From an uncultured Clostridia bacterium (GTDB taxonomy: Bacteria; Bacillota; Clostridia; Christensenellales; Aristaeellaceae): a DNA stretch of 64,000 nt. A program made the translations under genes and the position numbers. This document shows, piece after piece, positions 8,395-17,149 of the stretch; the stretch's first letter is position 1; every line of letters starts with the position of its first letter. The stretch covers positions 23,016 through 87,015 of the forward strand of contig CAMJPQ010000003.1 of NCBI GenBank assembly GCA_946407745.1. The letters are read 5' to 3'. A model generated the notes under the pieces. The model was not told the origin of the DNA. It saw only the letters and a list, made by a program, of their open reading frames with translations, and did no database searches.

Positions 8395-9777
8395 ATGATC
8401 CGAAAGAATCGTCAGCTGCTCTCTCTGGCGCTGGCTGCGGTGGACGGCTGTGTGGTGCTGGGCACCTACTGCCTGTGCGCGTGGCTGTGGCTGGATGTGT
8501 TCAAGCGGGACGTGAACATGGCCTCGGTGCGCGGTGGCCACCCCCATATTGTGCTCATTGCTGCGCTGTTTTCCGTGTTTGTGGTGCTGGTGCTGGCGGT
8601 CATGGGCCTGTATGACCCCTCCCGCACCCGCAGGCTGCGCCAGGAAATACCCCGCGTGTGGGGCGGCAACCTGCTGGGCCTGCTGGCCGGCATGGCGCTG
8701 ATGTACCTGGTGCGCGCGGAGGATTTTTCCCGCGGCGTGCTTTTCTCCTACTACCTTGTTTCATCGGTGCTGCTGTGTCTGCGGCGCTACCTTGTCCGCC
8801 TGGCGCTCTCCGGCGCCAGGAAACGCGGCTACAACCAGCGCCATGTGGTGGTACTGGGCAGCGGCAGGCTGGCCCGGCAATATGCGGAGAATATCGCTGC
8901 CGACCCAACACTGGGCTTTCACCTGCTGGGCTTCCTCGGGCGCGGCAGCACAGAGGAAGGCTACATCGGGCCGTTGGACAGCCTTTCTGACATACTTTCC
9001 CGCCAGGACGTGGACGAGGTGGTGGCGGCGCTGGAGCCGGAGGAGCTCAGCGCGGTGCGCGGCGTCATTTCCGCGTGCGAACAGAGCGGCACCAAGGTTT
9101 CCGTCATCCCGTTCTACAATGACCTCATTCCTGCCAGTGCGGCCATAGAGTCCATCGGCACCTCGCGCGTGATCAACCTGCGCGCCAACCCGCTGGACAA
9201 CGCCGGCTATGCCCTCATCAAGCGCGCGTTCGACCTGATGGCGGCATCACTGCTGCTCATATTACTGCTGCCGCTGCTGGCGGTGTGCGCCATCGGCGTG
9301 AAGCTTTCCAGCCCAGGGCCGGTGCTGTTCAAACAGGAGCGGGTGGGGCGCAACAAAAAGCTGTTCCAGATGTACAAATTCCGCTCCATGCGCCAGAGCG
9401 GGGAGGAGGACACCGCGTGGACGAGCCGGGGCGACAGCCGGAAAACCCGCTTCGGCGCGCTGATGCGCCGCCTGTCCATTGACGAGCTGCCGCAGCTGTT
9501 CAACGTGCTGCGCGGTGAGATGAGCCTGGTCGGCCCGCGGCCTGAGATACCGTATTATGTGGACCGCTTCAAGGAATCGGTGCCGCTGTACATGGTCAAG
9601 CACCAGGTGCGCCCCGGCATGACCGGCTGGGCCCAGGTGAACGGCTGGCGCGGGGATACGGACATCGCCACACGCATCCGCTATGATGTGTGGTACATAG
9701 AGAACTGGTCCATCCGGCTGGACATAAAAATACTACTGATGACCGCGCTGGGCGGCTTTGTCAGCAGGGAAGAATGA
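8395..9777 (+). CDS. Undecaprenyl-phosphate sugar phosphotransferase (WbaP/WcaJ type)
   Basis: This 460-residue membrane enzyme would transfer a sugar-1-phosphate from a UDP-sugar to undecaprenyl phosphate, the first step of exopolysaccharide or capsule repeat assembly. Four N-terminal membrane segments (about 10-130) are followed by a Rossmann-like CoA_binding_3 region (about 145-270), a membrane helix (about 283-305) and the catalytic sugar-transferase domain. The catalytic domain shows FKQERVGRNKKLFQMYKFRS, RLSIDELPQLFNV, SLVGPRPE and RPGMTGWAQVNG. Full length for the family. No other polysaccharide genes are adjacent, and rfbD lies about 48 kb away, so the donor sugar (Gal or Glc) cannot be decided. 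Confidence 0.93.
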   Translation: MIRKNRQLLSLALAAVDGCVVLGTYCLCAWLWLDVFKRDVNMASVRGGHPHIVLIAALFSVFVVLVLAVMGLYDPSRTRRLRQEIPRVWGGNLLGLLAGMALMYLVRAEDFSRGVLFSYYLVSSVLLCLRRYLVRLALSGARKRGYNQRHVVVLGSGRLARQYAENIAADPTLGFHLLGFLGRGSTEEGYIGPLDSLSDILSRQDVDEVVAALEPEELSAVRGVISACEQSGTKVSVIPFYNDLIPASAAIESIGTSRVINLRANPLDNAGYALIKRAFDLMAASLLLILLLPLLAVCAIGVKLSSPGPVLFKQERVGRNKKLFQMYKFRSMRQSGEEDTAWTSRGDSRKTRFGALMRRLSIDELPQLFNVLRGEMSLVGPRPEIPYYVDRFKESVPLYMVKHQVRPGMTGWAQVNGWRGDTDIATRIRYDVWYIENWSIRLDIKILLMTALGGFVSREE

Positions 9778-9787
9778 GAAACCGGAC

Positions 9788-9839
9788 AGAAGCGCCGGCG
9801 GGAGAAGAATGGTCCCCGCCGGCGCTTCTTTGGGTACAT
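9788..9839 (+). terminator. Strong hairpin between convergent genes
   Basis: A 15-bp perfect stem (9788-9802 with 9825-9839) lies 10 bp after the sugar transferase stop, with a short T-tract. It separates this gene from the convergent GH26 operon. Confidence 0.75.
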
Positions 9840-9962
9840 GGATTCCGGAGCACAATCAGTCTCGCCGTTTTGCCGGGTGACTATACCCTCATCTGGCACA
9901 GGAGAGGAGAAAACCTGTTCAATATACAGGGGCCTCCCGGCGGCGCTGCGCACATGCTTTCC

Positions 9963-10820
9963 TCAGAACGCGGGCAGCCTGCTGAGCGTGATCATCCTGC
10001 TGTCCCGGTACACCTCCGCAATGCGGGCCGGATGGTTGCTCATCAGGTTGCCTCCGTGCCAGGGCATGAGCCAGCTCCACGGGCAGCTGCCGTCAAAGAA
10101 TGCGCCGGGCGGGGGAAGCAGGCCGCACTCGTGGAAGGCGAGCGGCTTTCCCGGATAGAGCTGCCGCAGCCGGCTGTAGGCCGCGGCGTGTGTTGTTTCA
10201 CCGCGGTAGGTATCAGAGCCGGCAATGTCGAAAAGCGCCGGATCCACCTCCCAGCCGGGCAGCACGTCGTCCGCGTAGCCAAGCACCCAGAGCAGGTTGC
10301 GCAGGCCGCGCTCCCGCTCAAAGTGCTCGCGCATCATCCGCCACAGCGAGCGGAAGGCTTCCGGACCGCCCTTGCCCCACCAGAACCATTTCCCGTCAAA
10401 CTCGTGAAAGGGTCGCCAGAGCACGGGAATATCGTCCCGCTGCAGCTTCTCCAGCGCGTCGGCGGCCTGCTCCCAGCGGCTGTACATCAGGCTGTGTTCC
10501 TCAGTGCCCTCTGTCAGCAGCCTATCCCAGTCAGGGGTTTCTTCCTTGCTGGCAGGGTAGGTGTTGGCTTCAATCCCGGTGTGCCAGCAGATGGTGACGA
10601 TGCCGCCGAGGTCATTCCACCGCCTGGCCCGCTCCACGACGCCGTCGTAATCGTCGTGGATGAAATCCAGGCCGCGGATGGCGGGCAGCTCGCCCGTCAC
10701 TGCCTGGATCCACTCGTTTTCGCGGTCCGAAAAGCCCCTGCGGGGTGATTCCTGCTGGCCGAGAAGGATCGCTTTTCCCTCCATTGAGCCAAGAAGAGCG
10801 CATAAGGATTGCTTTCTCAT
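9963..10820 (-). CDS. Intracellular GH26 beta-mannanase-like hydrolase
   Basis: This 285-residue glycoside hydrolase of clan GH-A hydrolyses beta-1,4-mannan or related linkages in characterised GH26 members. The acid/base Glu is in WRPFHEFDGKWFWWG and the nucleophile Glu in LAFHECG, both in the expected order. Near the N-terminus are GLDF and ICWHTG strands. There is no signal peptide or binding module, so it should act inside the cell on imported oligosaccharides. Its ATG overlaps the stop of the MFS gene (ATGA), so the two are translationally coupled. The inference is that the MFS protein imports the substrate; the actual sugar is unknown. Confidence 0.88.
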   Translation of the reverse strand: MRKQSLCALLGSMEGKAILLGQQESPRRGFSDRENEWIQAVTGELPAIRGLDFIHDDYDGVVERARRWNDLGGIVTICWHTGIEANTYPASKEETPDWDRLLTEGTEEHSLMYSRWEQAADALEKLQRDDIPVLWRPFHEFDGKWFWWGKGGPEAFRSLWRMMREHFERERGLRNLLWVLGYADDVLPGWEVDPALFDIAGSDTYRGETTHAAAYSRLRQLYPGKPLAFHECGLLPPPGAFFDGSCPWSWLMPWHGGNLMSNHPARIAEVYRDSRMITLSRLPAF

Positions 10821-12022
10821 TGCCGTTTCTCCATTTCATCCGGGCTGTGATGCCGGCTGATGAGCACAACGCTCAGCATCAGTACGACCGGGAAGATGAT
10901 GCCGGCCAGTATGCCAGACTGAATGCTTTCCCCCATGAGATGCGAAACACTGCCGACAATGGCAGGGCCAGCCGCGCCGCCCAGGTCGCCCGAGAGCGCC
11001 AGCAGGGCAAACAGGGCGGTGCCGCCCCGGGGCAGGGCAGCTGAGGAAATGCTGATGGAGCCGGGCCACATGATGCCCACGGAGAAGCCGCACAGCATGC
11101 AGCCGATCAGGCCCATCAGCGGCCAGGCCGCAAGGGCGGCCAGCAGATAGCTGCACAGGCACAGCGCACCGGAGGCGATCATAAAACCGTGCAGGTTGAC
11201 CTTTGCGCCCCAGCGCCCGTACCATACGCGGCTCAGCCCCATGAACACCGCAAAGCCGCACGCGCCCAGCAGGTCGCCCGCCGTTTTGCTGATGCCCAGG
11301 GAGGATTCCGCAAAGGCGGAGGCCCACTGCGCCATGGACAGCTCGGACGCACCGGCGCACACCATCAGGACGATGAACAGCCAGAAGAGCTTTGCCTTCA
11401 GCAGCTGCCCGATGGTCATGCTCTCCCCCTCGGCGACGATGGGCTCAATGGGGCAGGTGGCAAAGTTAAACACATTGTACAGCGGAACGATGGCCCACAG
11501 GCAGGCCAGGATACGCCACTGCCCTGTGCCAAAGATAGTGAAAAACGCCGTGGAAAGCAGGATGGTCCCCGCCGCGCCCCAACAGTAGAACGAGTGCAGC
11601 AGGCTCATCATGCCGGCTTTGTTTTCAAAGGGACAGGCCTCGATGATGGGGCTGCACAGCACCTCGATCAGGCCGCTGCCGACAGCGTAGATGACCACGC
11701 ACACGAGTATGCCCGCGAAAGGGTGCGGGCACAGATCGGGCACGAAGGAGAGCATGAGGAGCCCCGCGCCGGAGGTGACCTGCGCGACGATGATGCTCCT
11801 GCGGTAGCCGATGCGGTCCACGAATTTCGCGCTCAGATAGTCAACCGCCAGCTGCGTGAGGAAAAACGTGAGGGGAATGAGGGCCAGGTCGGCGTAGGAA
11901 ATGCCCCAGGTCCTGTAAAAGGTGAGAAAAAGCAGGGGAACAAAGTTTGCCGAGATGGCCTGTGTGACAAAGCCGAGATAACAGGCCAGCTTCGTCCTCC
12001 GGTAATTTGGCTGTGGCGTCAT
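10817..12022 (-). CDS. MFS transporter
   Basis: This 401-residue protein has about twelve hydrophobic segments. Between helices 2 and 3 it has DRIGYRRS, a variant of the MFS loop motif, and a matching RVWYGRWGAKV loop in the second half. The fold resembles sugar/FucP-like MFS proteins, with an acidic-rich and aromatic first half. The gene overlaps the GH26 hydrolase downstream, which suggests it carries mannose-type oligosaccharides; this is inference from coupling. It lies 45 bp after the ThrE-like gene with no visible promoter, so it may be read from the upstream genes. Confidence 0.88.
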   Translation of the reverse strand: MTPQPNYRRTKLACYLGFVTQAISANFVPLLFLTFYRTWGISYADLALIPLTFFLTQLAVDYLSAKFVDRIGYRRSIIVAQVTSGAGLLMLSFVPDLCPHPFAGILVCVVIYAVGSGLIEVLCSPIIEACPFENKAGMMSLLHSFYCWGAAGTILLSTAFFTIFGTGQWRILACLWAIVPLYNVFNFATCPIEPIVAEGESMTIGQLLKAKLFWLFIVLMVCAGASELSMAQWASAFAESSLGISKTAGDLLGACGFAVFMGLSRVWYGRWGAKVNLHGFMIASGALCLCSYLLAALAAWPLMGLIGCMLCGFSVGIMWPGSISISSAALPRGGTALFALLALSGDLGGAAGPAIVGSVSHLMGESIQSGILAGIIFPVVLMLSVVLISRHHSPDEMEKRQ

Positions 12023-12067
12023 TGTGCAATCTCCGTGCCATTATTCTGTGCTTTTGCGCTGCCATGC

Positions 12068-12838
12068 TCAGATCAGGTTCTGGGCGATCAGCGCACCGCC
12101 GGCAACCAGGCCGGCGGTGAGGATGGCCTGTATGCCGTGGGACAGGCCGGAAACCATGTCGCCGCGCATGGTGTCCTGCACGGCGTTGGTCATCGCCAGG
12201 CCGGGCAGCAGCGGCATCAGGCTGCCGGCAATCACCGCATCGATCCGGGCGGGGTAAAGCCTTGCGCACAGGAGCGGCAGCAGCGCGGACAGCAGCGCCC
12301 CGGACAGGGTGGCCACCAGCGCCTGCAGGTGAAAGCGCTCCAGCAGCAAGGTCAGCGCCTGCACCAGCGCGGTGACCAGCGCGGCAGTCAGCGTATCTGT
12401 CAGCCCGCCGCCGAACATGAGGCAGAAGCCGCCCGCGCACACCCCGGCCATGAAGATCTTTGCCGCCGCATGCCCGGCGCTCCTCTCCCCACGGATGGCT
12501 TCCAGCGCGGCGGTGGCTGCCTCGCAGTCCATTTTTCCGTCAGCCACGGCGCGGGAGATGCGGTTCACCTCGTCCACGCGGGTCAGGTTGGTGCCGGCCC
12601 TTCGCACGCGGTAGACCCCCGTTTCGGTGGAGCCGTCCAGCCGCCGGTAGCTGAGGAAAAGGCCGCTGGGCACGGCAAAGCTCTCCACCTCGTCCAGGCC
12701 GAAGGCCTGGCCCATGCGGACAATGGTTTCCTCCGCACGGAAGGTCTCCCCGCCGTTTTCCATAATCAGCTGGCCGGCAAGGCGCAGGGGCCGCATGTAT
12801 TTCGTATCGGCGGCGGTCTCAACAGGCAGTGGACTCAT
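12068..12838 (-). CDS. ThrE-like threonine/serine exporter, N-terminal half (YjjP type)
   Basis: This 256-residue protein matches the first half of the ThrE exporter family (DUF1212, PF06738). A soluble N-terminal region contains ENGGETFRAEETIVRMG, followed by five hydrophobic segments (about 125-256) ending in IAQNLI. In split systems the second half (YjjB, about 150 residues, PF12821) is usually the next gene. Here neither neighbour encodes it: ruvC is 15 bp upstream and an MFS gene 45 bp downstream. The partner may be elsewhere on the chromosome. Substrate is unproven. Confidence 0.85.
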   Translation of the reverse strand: MSPLPVETAADTKYMRPLRLAGQLIMENGGETFRAEETIVRMGQAFGLDEVESFAVPSGLFLSYRRLDGSTETGVYRVRRAGTNLTRVDEVNRISRAVADGKMDCEAATAALEAIRGERSAGHAAAKIFMAGVCAGGFCLMFGGGLTDTLTAALVTALVQALTLLLERFHLQALVATLSGALLSALLPLLCARLYPARIDAVIAGSLMPLLPGLAMTNAVQDTMRGDMVSGLSHGIQAILTAGLVAGGALIAQNLI

Positions 12839-12853
12839 GTCATCCTCCGGTAT

Positions 12854-13348
12854 TCACTTCATGCGGAACTGTTCCTTGCTCACCCCGGCCTGGCAGTGCG
12901 TAATGGCACAGGCGATGGCGTCCGCGGCGTCGTCCGGCTGGGGCGTTTCCTTCAGGTGCAGCAGCAGCCGCACCATCTGCTGCACCTGCTTTTTGTCCGC
13001 GCGGCCGCTGCCGGTGACCGCCTGCTTGATCTGCATCGGCGTGTATTCGTACAGCTGCTCGGTGTACTCGGTGGCGGCAATAATGGCCGCGCCGCGCGCC
13101 GCGCCCACCATCAGGGCGGTGGTCACGTTGTGGGCAAAAAAAAGCTCCTCAAAGGCCACGTCATCCGGGCGGTAGATGTTTACCAGATCTCTTACGCCCA
13201 GGTAGAGCGAGCGGAGGCGGTGCTGCATGGGCGTACCTGCATAGGTTTCCACGCAGCCGTAATCCACCAGGCGCATCCGGCTGCCCTGCGCCTCCACCAC
13301 ACCCCAGCCCATCAGCGCGTAGCCGGGGTCGATACCCAGTACAATCAT
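12854..13348 (-). CDS. ruvC: Holliday-junction resolvase RuvC
   Basis: This 164-residue endonuclease nicks Holliday junctions symmetrically. The metal-binding acidic residues are visible: Asp7 in LGIDPG, Glu in FEELFFAHN (about 67), and the Asp pair in PDDAADAIACAITH (about 138-142). The VTGSGRADKKQVQQMV helix also matches the family. Length is normal. ruvA and ruvB, often adjacent, are not in the window. The gene sits 44 bp after the rhodanese stop. Confidence 0.96.
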   Translation of the reverse strand: MIVLGIDPGYALMGWGVVEAQGSRMRLVDYGCVETYAGTPMQHRLRSLYLGVRDLVNIYRPDDVAFEELFFAHNVTTALMVGAARGAAIIAATEYTEQLYEYTPMQIKQAVTGSGRADKKQVQQMVRLLLHLKETPQPDDAADAIACAITHCQAGVSKEQFRMK

Positions 13349-13393
13349 TCATTATCCTCCGAACGGCGCATGCCGTTCACTAACCGGAATGCT

Positions 13394-13699
13394 TCAGCCT
13401 TCCTCCACTAGGTCTCCGTCATAGCTGTCCAGCCCGCCGAGCACCCGCACCGCGCTGTAGCCCATTGCCTGGAGGATCACCTCCGCCTGGGCGCACCGGT
13501 GTCCGCTGTAGCAGTACAGGTACAGCGGAGTATCCAGATCGGCCAGCTCGCCGATGTCCTGCGTCAGCCTGTCATGCCGCAGGTGCACCGCGCCGGGAAT
13601 GTGCCCCGCCGCGTAATCCTCTTCGTCCCGCAGGTCGCACAGCAGGGCGGCGGGGTCGGCCGCGCAGGCGTTCAGTGCCTTTTCAAATTCGTTCATCAT
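13394..13699 (-). CDS. Rhodanese-domain protein
   Basis: A single-domain rhodanese of 101 residues. It has the LCDLRDEEDYAAGHIPGAVHL region and the active-site loop YCYSGHRCAQA, with the sulfur-carrying Cys. It may carry persulfide sulfur or act in thiol chemistry. Two adjacent ATGs (13699 and 13696) are possible; the first is preferred because GGAGAG lies 7 nt before it. The start overlaps the end of the ABC ATPase gene, which places a sulfur-handling protein in the same transcript as a sulfonate-type ABC transporter. That link is suggestive, not proven. Confidence 0.9.
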   Translation of the reverse strand: MMNEFEKALNACAADPAALLCDLRDEEDYAAGHIPGAVHLRHDRLTQDIGELADLDTPLYLYCYSGHRCAQAEVILQAMGYSAVRVLGGLDSYDGDLVEEG

Positions 13700-14288
13700 C
13701 TGTTTTCTCTCCAAAGGGCAAATACAGTTCATTGGCGTGGAGGCGCGCCGCCTCCGCACTGTCGTGGGTGACCAGAATCACGGTGCGGCCGCCGAGCATT
13801 TCGCGCGTTTTGTCCATCACGCGCTCACGGGTATCCTCGTCCAGGCCCTTGAAGGGCTCGTCGAGCAGCAGAATGTCGTTTTCATGCAGCAGCGCGCGCA
13901 GCAGCGCCACCCGCCGCTTCATACCGCCGGAGAGCTCCGCGGCCCGCTGGTCGGCGCAGCCGCTCAGCCCGAAGGCGTCCAGCGCCTTCAGTATCTGTTC
14001 GCGGCGAAGCGCAGGCCTGACGAGGCGCAGATTGCCTGCGACGGTCATCCGGTCCACCAGGCGGTCCTCCTGGAACACCGCGCCGCAGCGCAGGCCCTCC
14101 ATACCGATGATCTCTCCGCTGTCCGGCGCCTCCAGCCCCATCAGCAGGCGGAGCAGCGTGGTTTTGCCCGCGCCGGAGGGCGCCATCACGGCGCTTGTTT
14201 TCCCGGCGGGGAAAGTGAGATTTACATCGCGCAGCACGGTGTGAGCGCCGTAGCTTTTGCACAGGGCGACGGTCCGTATGTCCCGCAT
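13683..14288 (-). CDS. ABC transporter ATPase (nitrate/sulfonate/taurine type)
   Basis: A compact 201-residue ATPase: Walker A is APSGAGKTT, the signature is ELSGGMKRR, Walker B is ILLLDEPFKGLD and the switch His is in VTHDSAEA. The short length and GMKRR signature fit the SsuB/TauB family. It is 3 bp downstream of the permease gene and overlaps the rhodanese gene. No substrate-binding protein is encoded here. Confidence 0.92.
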   Translation of the reverse strand: MRDIRTVALCKSYGAHTVLRDVNLTFPAGKTSAVMAPSGAGKTTLLRLLMGLEAPDSGEIIGMEGLRCGAVFQEDRLVDRMTVAGNLRLVRPALRREQILKALDAFGLSGCADQRAAELSGGMKRRVALLRALLHENDILLLDEPFKGLDEDTRERVMDKTREMLGGRTVILVTHDSAEAARLHANELYLPFGEKTDDERI

Positions 14289-14291
14289 GGC

Positions 14292-15050
14292 TCACATCCT
14301 CTCCGCGCGGCGGCCCAGCGCGCGCAGCAGCGCCCTGACAGCCTTTTCACAAAGCAGGCTGGCCAGCACGATCACCACCGTCCAGGCCAGCAGATCGGTT
14401 GTTTCCAGATAAACCTTTGCCTGCTGCAGATAGCTGCCGACAGACCCCCTGGGGATGCCGATGACCTCCGCGGCCACGCCGCTCTTCCAGGCCAGCCCGA
14501 TGGCCACCGAGCAGCCGGCGGAAAGCGAGGGCAGCACCTGCGGGAAGGTGACATGCCACAGCTTCCGCCACGGGGGAAGTCGGAACACCCGCGCCATTTC
14601 ATCCAGCTGGCGGTCTGCGGTGAGTATGCCGGAGCGCGTGTTCTGGTAGAGAATGGGCAGCACCATCAGAAACGAGATGAGCAGGGAAAGGCGCTGCGCC
14701 GAAAAGCAAATGAGCGCCAGAATAATGAATGAGGCCACCGGCACGGTTTTCACGGTCAGCATCAGCGGCGAGAGAAGGAATTCCACCGCCCTGAAGCGGA
14801 CGGAGAGCGCCGCCAGCAGCGCGCCGGAGAGTACGCCCAGCGCGTACCCCGCCAGAATGCGCAGCGTGGTATAGCCAATGGACTGCCACAGCGCCGTGGT
14901 GCCTGCAAGCTGGAACACCCGCACAGCCACCTGTGCGGGGGAGGGCAGAAACACCTCGCGGCCGATGATGACACTGGCAGCCTGCCACACCAGCAGCCAG
15001 AAAAGCAGCGGCAGGAGCCTGCGCGCCCACCGCGACAAAAGATCATTCAT
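14292..15050 (-). CDS. ABC transporter permease (SsuC/TauC type)
   Basis: This 252-residue permease has about six membrane segments. It carries an EAA-type loop (EMARVFRLPPWRKLWHVTFP) that docks the ATPase, and the family sequence VASFIILALICF. The ATG at 15050 follows GGAGGGG and overlaps the NUDIX-HAD stop by 8 bp. Paired with the ATPase at 13683, it forms a BPD importer of the nitrate/sulfonate/taurine/thiamine-precursor class. The substrate is undetermined because the binding protein is missing from the window. Confidence 0.92.
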   Translation of the reverse strand: MNDLLSRWARRLLPLLFWLLVWQAASVIIGREVFLPSPAQVAVRVFQLAGTTALWQSIGYTTLRILAGYALGVLSGALLAALSVRFRAVEFLLSPLMLTVKTVPVASFIILALICFSAQRLSLLISFLMVLPILYQNTRSGILTADRQLDEMARVFRLPPWRKLWHVTFPQVLPSLSAGCSVAIGLAWKSGVAAEVIGIPRGSVGSYLQQAKVYLETTDLLAWTVVIVLASLLCEKAVRALLRALGRRAERM

Positions 15051-16065
15051 GCAGCCCCTCCGGGGGAAAGAGTAGGCGGTGGAGAGACGGAATATCCGAC
15101 ACGCGCAGGTCGCAGGCGGTGCCGGCAAAGCGGTCATCCTCGTCCAGAAGAATGGAGAGAATGCCGGCCGCGCGCCCGGCCTCCGTATCCAGGGGGCGGT
15201 CGCCGATCATGACCGCGTTGCGCGGGTCAATGCAGTATTTGCCCAGCAGGTACTCAATGCTGTCTGGTGCGGGCTTGCGCGGAAAGCCGTTCTCCGCGGT
15301 GACCCACCCGGTGAAGCAGTCCATCAGGCCGCAGCTTTTCAGCAGCTGCAGGCAATCCAGGTCGTGGTGTGTGACCAGGTAGTGCTTCGCGCCACGAGCG
15401 CAGAGTGCCCGGAGCAGTTCCGGAATGCCCTTCACGGGCTGGCTGCGCAGCAGTTCGGTGCGGAAATCCGCCGCTTTTACGGCGTCCCATACCCGCGCCT
15501 CCGCCTGGCCGCTCTCCGCGGCAATCACACCCACCGCGTGGGAAAGGCTGATCTTCTGCAGCGAGAGGCAGCGCCCGGGGCTCAGCGGCAGGCCAAGCTC
15601 CGCCGCGATGCCGCACAGCGCGTGCACATAGGCGGGATAGGTGTCCATGACCGTGCCGTCGAAGTCCCACAGGAAATGGGTCAGAGGAGGATCTGAGAGG
15701 GCAAGCGAAAACGCGACCGGCTCATCCGCCGGGCAGAAGGTGTAGTCAAGCAGCTTCCTGGCCGGCACGAAGCGGAGGGCTTCATGCTCGGTGCGCACAG
15801 GTGCGCCAACGCATTCCCCCGTGAGAAAGGTGAAATGAATGCCCTGCGCGCTGCCTGCGGTGCAGGGGCGCAGATTCGCGGCTTCAATGCGCAGCTCTTC
15901 CCGCAGCTCCCGCCGCAGGCAGGCTTCCGCGTCCTCTCCGGCCTCGCGCTTCCCGCCGGGAAACTCCCACAGGTGCGCGTTTTTCCGGCCCTCGCCGCGG
16001 CGGCAGATGAGAATGCGGCCGCTGCTGTCGCGCAGGATGCCGGCGGATACCTCAGTTTTTGCCAT
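15043..16065 (-). CDS. NUDIX hydrolase fused to HAD-family phosphatase
   Basis: This 340-residue protein has two complete domains. Residues 1-125 are a MutT-like NUDIX hydrolase with a Nudix box at 38-60 (G-x5-E-x7-REL-x-EE), where the usual Gly before the last hydrophobic is Arg. Residues 128-335 are a HAD hydrolase with motif I WDFDGT (Asp134 and Asp136), motif II VTHHD, a Lys in RKPAPD and motif IV GDRPLD. The start at 16065 (MAKTEV) is chosen over a longer frame because the extra codons lie inside the upstream SEC-C gene. A joint role in cleaning up damaged or surplus nucleotides, pyrophosphohydrolysis followed by dephosphorylation, is a reasonable inference. Substrates are unknown. Confidence 0.9.
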   Translation of the reverse strand: MAKTEVSAGILRDSSGRILICRRGEGRKNAHLWEFPGGKREAGEDAEACLRRELREELRIEAANLRPCTAGSAQGIHFTFLTGECVGAPVRTEHEALRFVPARKLLDYTFCPADEPVAFSLALSDPPLTHFLWDFDGTVMDTYPAYVHALCGIAAELGLPLSPGRCLSLQKISLSHAVGVIAAESGQAEARVWDAVKAADFRTELLRSQPVKGIPELLRALCARGAKHYLVTHHDLDCLQLLKSCGLMDCFTGWVTAENGFPRKPAPDSIEYLLGKYCIDPRNAVMIGDRPLDTEAGRAAGILSILLDEDDRFAGTACDLRVSDIPSLHRLLFPPEGLHE

Positions 16066-17149
16066 GGCAGTTTTTATACTTCTTTCCGGAGCCGCAGGGG
16101 CAGGGATCATTGCGGCCCACCTTGCTGCTGTAAGGGCTGTCGCTCCTCAGCGCACAGAGCTCGTTCGGGGAATAGCCCTTGTTGACCCACAGTGGAACGC
16201 TGTTGCAGCCGTCCATGTATTTTTTCAGAGCGTCGTTGGCTTTTTTCTCACCGACCAGCTCAAACAGGCTGCCGATGAATTCCCTTTCCTGCATTCTTGC
16301 TTCGGTGCCGAACTGAACCATGTAATTCTGATGCTCCAGCTCGCCCTCCACGATCAGGTCGTACAGGTCATCGTCGCCCAGATCAGGCGCATTCTTTTTC
16401 AGCCACTGATAAAAGGGCTGCCAGGCCGGAGCAATATCGTCGTCCAACAGACTGTTCAGCTCATCCTTGGTCAGCTTCCGGCGCGGCAGGGAAGCGGCGG
16501 GCTCGCGCTCAAGGATGTCAATCAGCAGCTCCGGCTCGTTCAGGTCAGGTGAGACGATATAGGACCTTTCCTCGAAACGCGGTGAGTTTCTCAGTGCCCA
16601 CGGGCCGCTTCTGCACACATACACCATGGCCAGAGAGTCCGCTGCCTCTTCATCATCCACGTTGAGAAGGAAGGGCAGGTCCTCAATGCAAACGGCGCCC
16701 AGCCGCCGCAGGTACAGGTCAATCAGGAAGTGCATTGCGTCTATGAAACCGAGCTTCTCACGTTCTTCCTGTGTGGGGTGGAAGGCGGGAATCAGCTCCG
16801 CGGGAACGGTGACCCGGACCTCCGTGTCGTCCGGGCCGCTGCCTTCCTCCACCCACTGCGCCAGACACATGGAGGAGAGGTGCTCCAGCGCCTCTTCAAG
16901 GGACTCGTGCTCATCCTCATCATCAAAGGTGTACACAAAGTCACCCTTCACGCCCTCCGTAGCTGCCTCGAGGGCTTCCCTCTGCGCATGGTCGAAGCAC
17001 CTCAGAACGCGCATCCGGTTCTTTGCGGCCTGCAGCAGCGCCTGAATCTGTTCTTCGCCATTTATGTCCACGCTTTCGGGATCGAGATAGAAGTTCGCGA
17101 GCAGCAAGTCCTGACTCGATGCCTGCCTCATTATCTCTTCAAGCGTCAT
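16052..17149 (-). CDS. SEC-C zinc-motif protein
   Basis: This 365-residue acidic cytoplasmic protein ends in a SEC-C zinc-binding motif ([17 protein letters not shown] plus His), as in the SecA C-terminus. The first 340 residues are helical, rich in Asp and Glu, and not recognisable as a named domain. SEC-C tails usually bind zinc and contact ribosomes, SecB-like or nucleic-acid partners. The gene overlaps ispG by 11 bp and NUDIX-HAD by 14 bp, so it is translated within this operon. Function unknown. Confidence 0.85.
   Translation of the reverse strand: MTLEEIMRQASSQDLLLANFYLDPESVDINGEEQIQALLQAAKNRMRVLRCFDHAQREALEAATEGVKGDFVYTFDDEDEHESLEEALEHLSSMCLAQWVEEGSGPDDTEVRVTVPAELIPAFHPTQEEREKLGFIDAMHFLIDLYLRRLGAVCIEDLPFLLNVDDEEAADSLAMVYVCRSGPWALRNSPRFEERSYIVSPDLNEPELLIDILEREPAASLPRRKLTKDELNSLLDDDIAPAWQPFYQWLKKNAPDLGDDDLYDLIVEGELEHQNYMVQFGTEARMQEREFIGSLFELVGEKKANDALKKYMDGCNSVPLWVNKGYSPNELCALRSDSPYSSKVGRNDPCPCGSGKKYKNCHGKN

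Noticed and set aside
11189..13411. 740-codon open frame on the plus strand
   Set aside because: Runs antisense across the MFS, ThrE-like and ruvC genes, all of which have clear family motifs.
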